64,000 nt of DNA from Neobacillus sp. PS3-34 (GTDB lineage Bacteria > Bacillota > Bacilli > Bacillales > Cytobacillaceae): NCBI RefSeq assembly GCF_030915465.1, contig NZ_CP133267.1:4453001-4517000 (forward strand), in the 5' to 3' direction. Below are positions 9,031-17,755 of this stretch, piece by piece. The stretch's first letter is position 1. Each line of letters begins with the position of its first letter. A program made the position numbers and the translations under genes. The notes under the pieces were generated by a model. That model did not search any database and had not been told where the DNA came from. It was given only the letters and a program-made list of their open reading frames with translations.

Positions 9031-11382
9031 ATGAAAATGATTCGACAGAAATTAAACAGTAATGAGTTGTACGAACAAATAAAAATGTGGGAACAAGAAC
9101 TTGCTGATAAACAGCAGCTATCAAATGAAGCAGCCCTTTATTCCTTTATTAATTTATTACAAGAAGAAAAGGATTCCAAAACTTTATCCATTTTACTAAC
9201 GATAGCAGCGAGATCAAGGATTGAAAAAAATAAAGGCGATTCTCTTGCCCGCGCTTGGATGGAAAGGGCACTTGCACTGGATTCTTCAAACAAACAGGCT
9301 AATGAGTTCTTGTTAAAGTCCTCCTGGAAACAAAAGAGAAATATTCTTGAACAGCTTTCATTCCCGCTTATCAGAGAAACAGATAATCGAACAGCTAAGA
9401 AGAAGGTTGCTGATCAATACATACAAATTTGCCGAAACTTCCTGGAAGAGGCGGATACCCAGCTCGAAGATGTAAGCTCTATGAAGGAGCAGGCGTCATC
9501 CGTTACTGGTGGGAAGAACTTTGAAATTTATAATAATCTTTTTAATTTATTGACAGAAGCGATTGCTGAAACCAGTCAACTGTTAAAGGCGTCAGAGGAA
9601 TATGAACAGTCTATAACAGGAGTCTTTCATACTTCAATCCATTTCCAGGAATTGAAGCTTCATCTTGCAAGATTAGAGGAGATTCAATCCGAATGGATGA
9701 CCTATTTTAGAGAAGAAGAACTGGAAAAAGCCAAATCTGATAATTCTCTTGAAGAATTAAAAGAGATGGTTGGGTTGAAAAATGTTAAGAACCGTATTAA
9801 CGATTTTTATCATTTTCTAAAATACCAAAAGCAAAGGAAGTCTCTTGGATTCAAAACGAAGGATGAGTTAAGCCTCAATATGATTTTGACTGGAAATCCG
9901 GGTACTGGAAAAACAACTCTTGCCAGGCTGCTTGCAAAAATCTATTTTGAACTTGGAGTCCTACCTCGCCAGGAAGTAATTGAAGCAGACCGATCGCAGC
10001 TGGTTGGTGCATTTGTTGGCCAAACAGAAGAAAATGTTAGGTCAGTGGTAGAAAGAGCTGTTGGAGGGGTCTTATTCATAGACGAAGCTTACAGTTTAAA
10101 ACGGGAAGGGCAATCAGGGAACGATTACGGCGACGCTGCTATTGACACCCTGGTTTCATTAATGACAGGAAGGGAATTTGGCGGTAAATTCGCTGTTATA
10201 TTAGCTGGATATCCAGAAGAAATGCGGTCATTTCTTGATGCCAATCCAGGTTTGAGAAGCAGATTTCCTAACTCTAATTTTTTTCATTTGCCGGATTACA
10301 GCAATGAGGAATTGATTCAAATTGGTGAAATGGCAGCAGAGGAAAATGATTATATTCTAACAGAAGAAGCTAAAATGGCACTTGACCAGCGCCTGGAACG
10401 CGAGCGGGTAGATGAAACATTTGGCAATGCCAGAACAGTACGAAATATCTTACTAAATGCCATTTTTAATAAAGGCTCCAAGAGCAAAAATGAAGATGAG
10501 AATTTTTTGCGTTTTACATTATTGGATAAAGATGATTTTGAAGGCAATGAGATATCAGACGATGTACCTCCAATTGACAAATTGAATCAGCTTATCGGTA
10601 TGGAAAACTTAAAAGAGGAGATACAATCTCTTATTTCATTTGTCAGGATGCAACAATATAGACGAGAACAAAATTTGCCGCCGATTCCTATTCAGCTGCA
10701 TGCTGTTTTTACAGGGAACCCCGGTACTGGGAAGACAACAGTCGCAAAAATTTACGCAGAACTATTAAAGGAATATGGAATATTGAAACGTGGCCATCTG
10801 ATTGTCGCCAGCAGGGCCGACTTTGTAGCTGGATATGTTGGACAAACATCTGCAAAAACGAAGAAAAAAATTAGGCAGGCTCTGGGCGGTGTGTTGTTTA
10901 TTGATGAAGCTTATTCCCTTTTAGGACAGACTTCAGGCGACTTTGGGAAGGAAGTAATTGATACACTTGTCGATGAGATGACCCGGCAAAATGAAAATCT
11001 AGTTGTTGTGCTGGCAGGTTATCCAAATGAAATGGATATTCTGCTGGAGAGTAATCCTGGACTCCGATCAAGGTTTAAGAAGTTTTTCTATTTCCCGGAT
11101 TACTTGGCAGAAGAGCTTTTGGCCATAATGGATGCTTATGCAGAAAAATATAAATATCAAATTTCCAAGGAAGCCAAAGTATTTCTAAGAGACCAGCTTG
11201 AGGAAGAAATTGTCTCTGGAAACGGTCGCTTTGCCTCCAACCTTGTCGATGAAATGATTCAGGCACAAGCGATGAGGCTGATGAGTGGCGGATCAGTGGA
11301 AGACTTAATCGAAAAAGCTAATACTTTAGAACTGGAAGATGCCATAAAGGCATTCAACAAGGCACGGAATGGGGACATATAA
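9031..11382 (+). CDS. SpoVK/CbbX-type AAA ATPase with two AAA modules
   Basis: 783-residue cytoplasmic AAA+ protein. After an N-terminal helical region (about 1-240) come two AAA modules of the SpoVK/CbbX family, each with Walker A TGNPGTGKTT (about residues 288 and 561), Walker B GGVLFIDEAYSL, a pore-type VGAFVGQT/VAGYVGQT loop and sensor AGYP. B. subtilis SpoVK has one module, so this is the tandem form. Three in-frame starts lie together (GTG 9028, ATG 9031, ATG 9037); the AAGAAGTGA site favours one of the two ATGs. Stop abuts the yneP start. Probable role is in spore maturation; target protein unknown. Confidence 0.88.
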   Translation: MKMIRQKLNSNELYEQIKMWEQELADKQQLSNEAALYSFINLLQEEKDSKTLSILLTIAARSRIEKNKGDSLARAWMERALALDSSNKQANEFLLKSSWKQKRNILEQLSFPLIRETDNRTAKKKVADQYIQICRNFLEEADTQLEDVSSMKEQASSVTGGKNFEIYNNLFNLLTEAIAETSQLLKASEEYEQSITGVFHTSIHFQELKLHLARLEEIQSEWMTYFREEELEKAKSDNSLEELKEMVGLKNVKNRINDFYHFLKYQKQRKSLGFKTKDELSLNMILTGNPGTGKTTLARLLAKIYFELGVLPRQEVIEADRSQLVGAFVGQTEENVRSVVERAVGGVLFIDEAYSLKREGQSGNDYGDAAIDTLVSLMTGREFGGKFAVILAGYPEEMRSFLDANPGLRSRFPNSNFFHLPDYSNEELIQIGEMAAEENDYILTEEAKMALDQRLERERVDETFGNARTVRNILLNAIFNKGSKSKNEDENFLRFTLLDKDDFEGNEISDDVPPIDKLNQLIGMENLKEEIQSLISFVRMQQYRREQNLPPIPIQLHAVFTGNPGTGKTTVAKIYAELLKEYGILKRGHLIVASRADFVAGYVGQTSAKTKKKIRQALGGVLFIDEAYSLLGQTSGDFGKEVIDTLVDEMTRQNENLVVVLAGYPNEMDILLESNPGLRSRFKKFFYFPDYLAEELLAIMDAYAEKYKYQISKEAKVFLRDQLEEEIVSGNGRFASNLVDEMIQAQAMRLMSGGSVEDLIEKANTLELEDAIKAFNKARNGDI

Positions 11383-11820
11383 ATGGTAATTGCAACGAAA
11401 GAAATCGAAGTTCGATATGCTGAAACAGATCAAATGGGAGTCGTTTATCATGCGAATTACTTTGTTTGGATGGAGCTTGGAAGAACAAGCTTTATTGAAA
11501 AGCTAGGGTATAACTATGCTGAAATGGAGAAGGATGGCATCATTTCTCCTGTCATGGATATACAGGCATCCTATAAAAAACCAATTCGCTATGGTGAAAA
11601 AGCCACAGTAAAAACTTGGGTTGAGGAATACGATGGAATCCGGGTAACTTATGGGTATGAAATACTGACAGAATCAGGGGAAATTGCCGTCATCGGTCTA
11701 TCCCGGCATGTTTGTGTGAAGAAGGAAAGCTTCAGGCCCATTTCTCTTAAAAGGCTTTATCCTGAATGGCATGCGGCATACGAAAAAGCAAAAAAGAAAC
11801 AAGCTGAAATAAAGAGGTAG
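11383..11820 (+). CDS. yneP: Acyl-CoA thioester hydrolase, 4HBT hot-dog fold
   Basis: 145-residue YbgC/4-hydroxybenzoyl-CoA thioesterase-family protein. The catalytic segment YAETDQMGVVYHANYF, with the family aspartate and the helix following, is at residues 10-25. It would hydrolyse short or branched acyl-CoA in the cytoplasm. Starts immediately after the AAA gene stop and is followed 9 nt later by yneQ, so the three are likely cotranscribed. Placement matches B. subtilis yneP. Confidence 0.9.
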   Translation: MVIATKEIEVRYAETDQMGVVYHANYFVWMELGRTSFIEKLGYNYAEMEKDGIISPVMDIQASYKKPIRYGEKATVKTWVEEYDGIRVTYGYEILTESGEIAVIGLSRHVCVKKESFRPISLKRLYPEWHAAYEKAKKKQAEIKR

Positions 11821-11829
11821 GTTGCACCC

Positions 11830-12123
11830 ATGGCATTCGGAATCAAAAAAGCTGAATTAAAAGTTTGGAAAGAAAAAATCGATAGTGGAAAAATCGCTTT
11901 CTTGACCCATTATTGGCTGGATGACCGCTTCCCCGGTTGTACAACAGTCACCAAAGTGGGCTGTAATGATTTAGAACAGCTTGCCAGGTGGGGAAGTAAG
12001 CACGGCTTAAAAAAGGAATGGATTCATATAAGGCCGGATGGCTATTCCCACTACGATTTAATAGGAAGCCGCCAAAAAGAGATCCTTATAAAAGAGGGTA
12101 GACTTGATCTTATTTGGGAATAA
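11830..12123 (+). CDS. yneQ: YneQ family protein of unknown function
   Basis: 97-residue protein with conserved-looking segments HYWLDDRFPGCTTVTKVGC and WIHIRPDGYSHYDLIG. It has no membrane segment or recognised catalytic motif. AGAGGTAGG precedes the ATG. Its position between yneP and yneR matches B. subtilis yneQ. It ends just before a perfect bidirectional terminator shared with convergent yneR. Confidence 0.82.
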   Translation: MAFGIKKAELKVWKEKIDSGKIAFLTHYWLDDRFPGCTTVTKVGCNDLEQLARWGSKHGLKKEWIHIRPDGYSHYDLIGSRQKEILIKEGRLDLIWE

Positions 12124-12160
12124 AATATAAAAAGGCGGCATAGCCGCCTTTTTATATTTT
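12122..12160. terminator. Bidirectional terminator between yneQ and yneR
   Basis: An 18-bp perfect stem (12122-12139 with 12143-12160) around a 3-nt loop, AT-rich outside and GC-rich inside, serving both convergent genes. Confidence 0.92.
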
Positions 12161-12448
12161 ATGATAATTAAAAACAGGCTCCTTAGCCTCAGGATGGAAG
12201 TCAACATTTAAGTCATGTCCGTCAAAATACCAACTATCTTTTTCCTCAATGTAGTAAACAATTCCATCCTTTTCTGATTTCACACTCGCATCCACAGGTT
12301 CTTCATTTATAACACCGAGAGAAAAACCGCTCTGGACAGTACTGCAGCCACCATAACGGACAAAAAACTTCACATAATCTCCCTGTTTTAAGCTCATTTC
12401 TTTTTTATACCACTCTGATGCCTGATCACTAATATGTATTTTCATCAT
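12152..12448 (-). CDS. yneR: YneR, HesB/IscA-like protein
   Basis: 98-residue HesB/YadR/YfhF-family protein. It has the A-type Fe-S scaffold fold but only one obvious cysteine, in VRYGGCSTVQSGFSLGV, and lacks the C-terminal CGC motif of true IscA. AAGGAG lies upstream of the ATG. Function is unknown; a role in iron or cluster handling is inferred from the family. It is a useful contrast to the two HesB-like genes in this window that carry TGA at the equivalent cysteine. Confidence 0.85.
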   Translation of the reverse strand: MMKIHISDQASEWYKKEMSLKQGDYVKFFVRYGGCSTVQSGFSLGVINEEPVDASVKSEKDGIVYYIEEKDSWYFDGHDLNVDFHPEAKEPVFNYHKI

Positions 12449-12619
12449 TGAGCTCCTTCCAGAATATGAAGTTCCCTTTATTAAAGTTGATTGAAGGAAA
12501 TCTTCATTATCAATTTATTATAGTGGATATTTCAATAAGAATCGAGCAAGGGGCTTAATTTTAAATATTTATAAGTAAAAATAAACTATCGTATGAATAT
12601 TCGGGGTATAAAGGAGAAA

Positions 12620-12648
12620 AATGACTCCGTTTACCGGAGCCATTGGGT
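12620..12648 (-). terminator. Terminator overlapping the CapA-like gene end
   Basis: On the minus strand GGCTCCG (12641-12635) pairs with CGGAGTC (12629-12623) with one G.U pair, followed by ATTTTT; it includes the stop codon. Confidence 0.65.
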
Positions 12649-13778
12649 CATAAATTTATGGATTTCACGGTCCTTTGCTGCTGCGTTGGCAAGGCCATAA
12701 GATCCTGCCTGCTTGAGAGGGACGACTCGGTAGTTTTTAAGATGCTGCTGGGACACATAAGTAGGATTGAAAATAGGGTTTGATAACTCTATCTGTTGAC
12801 CTTTTTCACTTACATGCTTAGTAATATCCACTGTTGCCAACCCGCCTATATCTTTATAATCACGCATTTGGCCGGATATAAAATTACCTAAAGAGTAGAC
12901 AGCTAATACCCTTCTCCCATCTTTTGCGATAATCCATTGCATTGGCTGCAAAACATGAGGGTGCGATCCAAAAATCACGTCGACTCCTTCATTGGCAAGA
13001 AAATGGCCAGGTCCTTCTGTTGTTCGTTAGGATACCTCTGATATTCATTGCCCCAGTGAATGCTCATGATGACAACGTCCGCTTCCTGTCTAGCTCTATG
13101 GATTTCTTCCTTCATGCTGTCCCGATTAATAATATTCACAAGATATTTTTTCTCGAGGGGCACAGGGATTCCGTTTGTTCCAAATGTGTACGAAAGAAAG
13201 GCAAGTTTTATTCCGTTTTTACTAATGACTCTTAACCTCGACCTGTCTTTTTGGTCAGTAAAAGTGCCGACATGGGGGATGCCAATGCTGTCTAAATAAC
13301 GTGATTCAGATAGAATGCCTCGTTCTCCTTTATCAAGAGAATGGTTATTTGCTGTAGATACGATATCGACTCCCGCATTCTTTAATGCATCTGCCACTTC
13401 ATGGGGGCTGTTAAACATGGGATAGTTAGAAACCCCTAATTCCGTACCTCCAAGAATACTTTCTTGATTAGCTGTCACGATATTCGGCTTTCCCAATAAT
13501 CCATTTATATTTTGGAAAATAGGATTAAAATTATATTTCCCTCCACGGAAGGCATCCTCATAAACCCAGTCATGGATGAGGATATCTCCTATTCCTCCAA
13601 TCGTAACTTTCTCTGTTACATTTTTGCCCATAACGGTATATTGACGTGAAGAAAGGTTCTCTGAAGCATATACTTTTGTTTTTGCCTCAGCTTTTTGGTA
13701 TTGTTGAAAAAGCAGGGTAGAGGACAGGAACAAACAAATTCCTATCATCAATAAGGAAAAAGCTGTTTTATTTTTCAT
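12631..13778 (-). CDS. CapA-family (PgsA-like) metallophosphatase-fold protein, frameshifted
   Basis: Poly-gamma-glutamate synthesis CapA/PgsA-like protein, about 382 residues when repaired. Residues 5-25 form an N-terminal membrane anchor. Metal-site motifs GGIGDILIHDW, ANQES, STANNHSLDKG, SIHWGNEY and GSHPHVLQP are all present, the last in a second frame. One missing C in the GGCC at about 13005 (needs GGCCC) joins the two parts as DLA-HFLANEGVDVIFGSH. The enzyme may act in anionic polymer export or as an extracytoplasmic phosphoesterase; no capB/capC partners are nearby, so PGA synthesis is not supported. Confidence 0.85.
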
Positions 13779-13891
13779 AATTGCTCCTCATTTGCTGAAA
13801 ATTCAATGATAATCTCAAATTCTACTATAATATAATTTTTGGATTGCAAAAAGATGTTTTTTCAAAAACAATTTAATAAGAGGTGAAACAT

Positions 13892-14182
13892 GTGTTTAAG
13901 ATGACGGATAGTGCCTATAAAAGATTACAAACTGCACTTGAAAAAGAAAAAAACACACCAGAAGAAAAATTATTTATACGCTTAGGTATGGGCATTGGCT
14001 GAGGCGGTCCAAAGTTAAATCTGTCTCTGGAAGAGCAGATGCTTCAAAATGATCAGCTGTTTGAATTTGAAGAACTTCAAATCCTGATTCATGAAAAGGA
14101 TAATGTGTATTTCGATAATACCAAACTAGATTATACAAAGGACGTCTTTGGAAATGGTAAATTCCAATTGTTAAAAATATAA
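13892..14182 (+). CDS. HesB-like probable selenoprotein (in-frame TGA as Sec37)
   Basis: 96-codon gene starting at GTG 13892 (AGAGGTG five to seven nt upstream), with a single in-frame TGA at 14000-14002. Reading through gives IRLGMGIG-U-GGPKLNLSLEEQ and a complete C-terminus (FGNGKFQLLKI), the layout of the HesB-related (seleno)protein family, where the U position is Cys in other members. No indel is needed: the frame is open on both sides. A SECIS-like hairpin starts 16 nt after the TGA. An AAGAGGTGA site and a strong terminator frame the gene. Likely role: Fe-S or selenium-linked redox protein; exact function unknown. Alternative: a nonsense mutation. Confidence 0.8.
14019..14040 (+). other. 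SECIS-like hairpin of the first HesB-like gene
   Basis: 14019-14023 pairs with 14036-14040 and 14025-14027 with 14033-14035, leaving a bulged U at 14024 and a UGGAA loop (14028-14032). The loop begins 25 nt after the TGA. A bulged U and a loop with GG are the features recognised by SelB in the E. coli fdhF element. Confidence 0.65.
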
Positions 14183-14216
14183 AAAGCGGAAAACCTAAGA
14201 GGTTATCCGCTTTTTT
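14181..14216 (+). terminator. Terminator after the first HesB-like gene
   Basis: AAAAAGCGGA and AACCT pair with AGGTT and TCCGCTTTTTT with single unpaired bases between; six Ts at the end. Confidence 0.85.
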
Positions 14217-14255
14217 CATTTTCTTGGACATGGAATTTCCTAAACTTTAAAATAC

Positions 14256-14453
14256 TTACACAGGTGTTTCTTCCATTTGCTCCATAAACAAAATTAATTC
14301 GTCAAAGTTTCTTACTACTTTCATCGGTATACCTGAACATTTCATACCATTTGAAGAGGTGAAAAATTCAATTGTGAATTCATCCCGTGACTGACATTCT
14401 GTTACTTCAGAAGTATATACCAAGTTTTGATTTTCCCAGTTGCCGCTTTTCAT
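14256..14453 (-). CDS. Small hypothetical protein
   Basis: 65-residue protein beginning MKSGNWENQNLVYTSEVT. Start at 14453 is chosen because AAAGGAG lies 6-7 nt upstream; the longer frame has no ribosome site. It contains one cysteine-bearing segment (VTECQSRDEF) and no membrane helix. I do not recognise the family. It stands alone between two minus/plus neighbours. Confidence 0.65.
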   Translation of the reverse strand: MKSGNWENQNLVYTSEVTECQSRDEFTIEFFTSSNGMKCSGIPMKVVRNFDELILFMEQMEETPV

Positions 14454-14606
14454 ATAGAATCTCCTTTCAACAAGAAGGCTTACTATTATTTTACAGCAAT
14501 ATAGCAACTTAACGATGATTACTTTTTGAAAATTTAATGAATTCCTCGCTTCTAAAGGAGCTTTAGATTAAAATCGGATAGTTGGATTTCCTTAGGTAAG
14601 AAAATA

Positions 14607-15744
14607 TCAGTAATTAAGCCTAACAGCGTTCTCTATAAACATAGTGGAAGGGAAGGAAAGCCTGAAGATGGTACCTGCACCAGGAGCGCTTTCCACCTGA
14701 ATCATACCGCCGCTATCTTCCACTATTTTTTTACAGACACTTAGTCCAATTCCAGTTCCTTTTTCTTTTGTCGTATAAAAGGGCAGGAAGAGTTTATCGA
14801 GCGTTTCTTGTGTCATGCCGCATCCATTATCCTTTATCACGATCAAAGCCACTTCCTGATTGATTTCTGTTATTAAATCAATTTTTCGTTCATTTTGAGG
14901 CTGTTGAACGTCATCGAGTGCCTCGATGCTATTTTTTATAATATTTATAAGCACTTGCTTTAGTTGGTTTGCATCCATTCTAATCGTTATATCCTCGAGG
15001 CTTAGGAAAGACCGAATTTGAATATCTCTCAGAATGGCTTCACTTTCATACAACAAGGCAATATCTTTTACAAGGGCGTTGATCGAGCGGATAAGCTGAG
15101 TGGCCATTTGAGGTTTAGAGGCGTTCAAAAATTCAAATATGATTCCATTCGCACGGTCTATTTCTTCCAAAGCAATATCTGCGTATTGTACTTTATCGAT
15201 TTCCTGCAAATAGGGTCTTATTAGCTGAATAAATCCCTTAACAGTAGTGAGAGGGTTCCTAATTTCATGTGCAATCCCTGCTGCCAGATTCTCTATGCTG
15301 TCACGACGGTCGGCTTCAACTGGCCGCCTCTTTTAGTAGTTGAACACTTTCCTCTAAAAATTGTTTTTTATCCATTAATTCGACATTATATTGAATAAGT
15401 TTTTGTTCAACCCGGTTCATCATTTCCTGTAATTCTGTCATTTCAGTTTTAAATGGCAGACAGTAGATATGAATATTTCTAAATTCGTCTTCCGCTTTAA
15501 AAATTTTATAGGAATTTTTTTTATTTTTTTCGTTCATAAGGACTTCAATGGATGCTTTTCGCGAAATTGACAAAAAGAAATCAATCGCTTCCTTTTGAAA
15601 TGGTGTGTCGATTAGCTGGATAAAATCTTCTGTATGAGGAAACAATTCCTTAGCCTGCTTTGAAGCTGCTAGGAAGGACAATGCCTGGTCATAAATAAAA
15701 TAAGGGAAAGGAACTTCTTTTACAAATAACCTATTAAAATCCAT
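14607..15744 (-). CDS. Soluble sporulation-type sensor histidine kinase, frameshifted
   Basis: Histidine kinase of about 380 residues with no membrane segments. An N-terminal PAS-like region (MDFNRLFVKEVPFPYFIYD) and coiled coil lead to the phospho-acceptor box AAGIAHEIRNPLTTVKGF, then N box NIIKNSIEAL, G1 DNGCGM and G2 GTGIGLSV. The first 142 residues stop at 15316 in another frame. A net +1 (or -2) discrepancy sits at the GGCC near 15321; adding CC gives EAAPVEADRRDS and an intact kinase. It resembles the Bacillus Kin family feeding the Spo0 phosphorelay; the signal is unknown and no response regulator is adjacent. Confidence 0.85.
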
Positions 15745-15981
15745 TACATTACCATCCTTTAAAATATTAGAAAACTAAACTATGCATAGGGCGTTGGCTA
15801 TAATAAATAATAATGTGGTATATGTCATTTGTGTTATGTCCGAAAACGATACATTTTGTTAGATTATAAATATAATACCAAATTATTCCTTACCTTTACA
15901 ATTGCTTACATTGCAATAAAATCAACAATTTCAGCAATCTTACAGCAAGAAACGACACTTAATAATAAAGGGGCAAAAAGA

Positions 15982-16528
15982 ATGGCTGTTTCAACACTGG
16001 AATTGAAATCTTTTTTATTAAATCATGCCGGCGATATGACAAATCAGTGGTTATCATTAAGAAAAAAAGAAGAAGAAAAATCAGTGTACTCGAATCAAAT
16101 GCCAAATCGATATGTTAAAGAAATTAAATCAAGAAATCTCAAATTAATAAAATCGATTGCAGAAAATATTGGTAACGGAAAAGATATTGATCTGGAATCC
16201 TGGGGGGAAACTGTTGGAAAAACAAGGGCAAAGTACGAGTCCCCCATTTATCGTTCGATGGAGCAATTTAAATTATTCCGAGAAATATTTTGGGAATATT
16301 TCTCGAAATTCATAGAATATTGGCGTTTTAATCGTAGATACAATGGTTGCACAGGAATTATTTAAAATCATATCTGCACTTGAAATGACTGGGGTAGAAG
16401 TAACACTTACCGGGATGAGACCTGAACTTGCTCATTCGGTCGTTGCACTAGGTGTTCGATTTTATGAAGTGAAATTGTTTAATAATCTTCATCAAGCATT
16501 AAAATCATTTGGAATCGTAAGGAAATGA
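15982..16528 (+). pseudogene. RsbR-like stressosome protein with an internal deletion
   Basis: The start (ATG 15982, AAAGGGG upstream) encodes about 113 residues of an RsbRD-type N-terminal domain (LKSFLLNHAGDMTNQWLS ... FREIFWEYFSKFIEY). The sequence then jumps, in another frame, into the second half of a STAS domain (GVLIVDTMVAQELFKII ... TGMRPELAHSVVALGV) ending at 16528. A normal RsbR paralogue has roughly 100 more residues here, so one missing base cannot explain it; an internal deletion or a local assembly collapse is needed. Not expected to work in the stressosome. Confidence 0.78.
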
Positions 16529-16529
16529 A

Positions 16530-16572
16530 AAATGGCTATAAAGGACCCAATTGGGTTCCTTTATAGCCATTT
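16530..16572. terminator. Bidirectional terminator between the rsbR remnant and plsY
   Basis: A long stem (16530-16548 with 16553-16572, one bulge) around an AATT centre; the right arm overlaps the plsY stop codon. Confidence 0.88.
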
Positions 16573-17151
16573 AATTTTTGGTTCAGTTTTGTTGATAATT
16601 CGCTTGATATTTGCCCGATGCCTGTAAATTACAAACAATGACAGGAGAGAAACCACAACGATTAGCGGAACATCCTTGCTGATGAAGATTGCAAACAATA
16701 CGGATGTGAGAGCAGCAATCATGGATGAAAGTGACACATACTTAGTCGTATATAATCCCAGTATAAACATAACGAGTGTCGTGACAAACAGGTCCGGTGC
16801 ACAAAACAACAATACACCTCCAGAAGTGGCAACTGCCTTTCCACCCCTAAAACCTGCAAATACAGGATACATATGACCAACCACTGCTATTACTCCGGGA
16901 ATAAGTGGATTTAAGTCATTTGCATGAAATAAAACCGGAAGTGAAGCTGCGAGCGTCCCTTTTAAAATATCAGCGAGCGTTACAGCAATTCCCGCTTTTT
17001 TTCCCAAAGTACGAAAGGTATTCGTACCCCCTAGATTTCCGCTGCCATGCTGGCGAATATCTTTACCATAGAATGCTTTACCAATAATAAGTCCTGAAGG
17101 AATTGAACCAAGCAAATAAGCAAGGATCAGGATAATGATTGTTATTGCCAT
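16561..17151 (-). CDS. plsY: Glycerol-3-phosphate acyltransferase PlsY
   Basis: 196-residue multi-spanning membrane enzyme that transfers the acyl group from acyl-phosphate to glycerol-3-phosphate, the first step of phospholipid synthesis. Family motifs are GSIPSG (about 16-21), [12 protein letters not shown] (about 37-48) and the Gly-rich [13 protein letters not shown] (about 100-112). AAGGAG lies upstream of the ATG. Corresponds to B. subtilis yneS. It is transcribed away from the next gene and is probably monocistronic. Confidence 0.95.
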   Translation of the reverse strand: MAITIIILILAYLLGSIPSGLIIGKAFYGKDIRQHGSGNLGGTNTFRTLGKKAGIAVTLADILKGTLAASLPVLFHANDLNPLIPGVIAVVGHMYPVFAGFRGGKAVATSGGVLLFCAPDLFVTTLVMFILGLYTTKYVSLSSMIAALTSVLFAIFISKDVPLIVVVSLLSLFVIYRHRANIKRIINKTEPKIKWL

Positions 17152-17333
17152 TAAAAATTTCTCCTTCTATAAATTGATCCAGTTTCTTTATTGTACCATG
17201 CTTTTATGAAAACGCCATCCTTGCATTTCCAATATAAACAGAATCTATAAAGCGGATGTGCTGTTAATAGTTTAACCATTTTCCTACAGGGAATTAAATA
17301 GAGAACGCCATTTAACCTAAGGAGTGATTATCA

Positions 17334-17627
17334 ATGGACAAGCAATTTAATGAAGGAAAATTACAAAACGAAGTGAATAAGAATTCTGAGGTTTTATCGA
17401 ATTTTGATGAGTTTAAAAGCTTTCTCAGCGGTAAAGTAAGCATGGGGGAAAAATTAGGGATGGATGAGGAACAGCTGGCTAAAGCTGCCGAAAAGGTTGC
17501 CGGCTTCCTGGCTGAAAATCAGTCCCCTAAAAACAGTGAAGAACGACTTCTTCAAGAGCTATGGAAAGTGGGCACAAAAGAAGAACAACATAAACTAGCG
17601 CATATGCTTGTCCGTTTAGTAAAATAA
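17334..17627 (+). CDS. DUF3243 protein (YmfJ-like)
   Basis: 97-residue cytoplasmic protein of the DUF3243 family. The diagnostic core runs from NFDEFKSFLSGKVSMGEKLG to LLQELWKVGTKEEQHKLAHM. All-helical, no catalytic motif known. AAGGAG precedes the ATG and a perfect terminator follows, so it is a single-gene unit. Function unknown in the family. Confidence 0.9.
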   Translation: MDKQFNEGKLQNEVNKNSEVLSNFDEFKSFLSGKVSMGEKLGMDEEQLAKAAEKVAGFLAENQSPKNSEERLLQELWKVGTKEEQHKLAHMLVRLVK

Positions 17628-17637
17628 TGAGAAGTGA

Positions 17638-17661
17638 CAAAAAGGCCAGGTGGCCTTTTTG
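17638..17661 (+). terminator. Terminator of the DUF3243 gene
   Basis: Perfect 10-bp stem (17638-17647 with 17652-17661), 4-nt loop, T5 in the right arm. Confidence 0.9.
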
Positions 17662-17755
17662 TTTTGTCTATAAAGAGAAACTGGCTGCCAGTTCTTGTCC
17701 TTGTTAGCATGAAAATTGTATGATTATAGAAATACAAGAGAAGGGAGAACAATCT

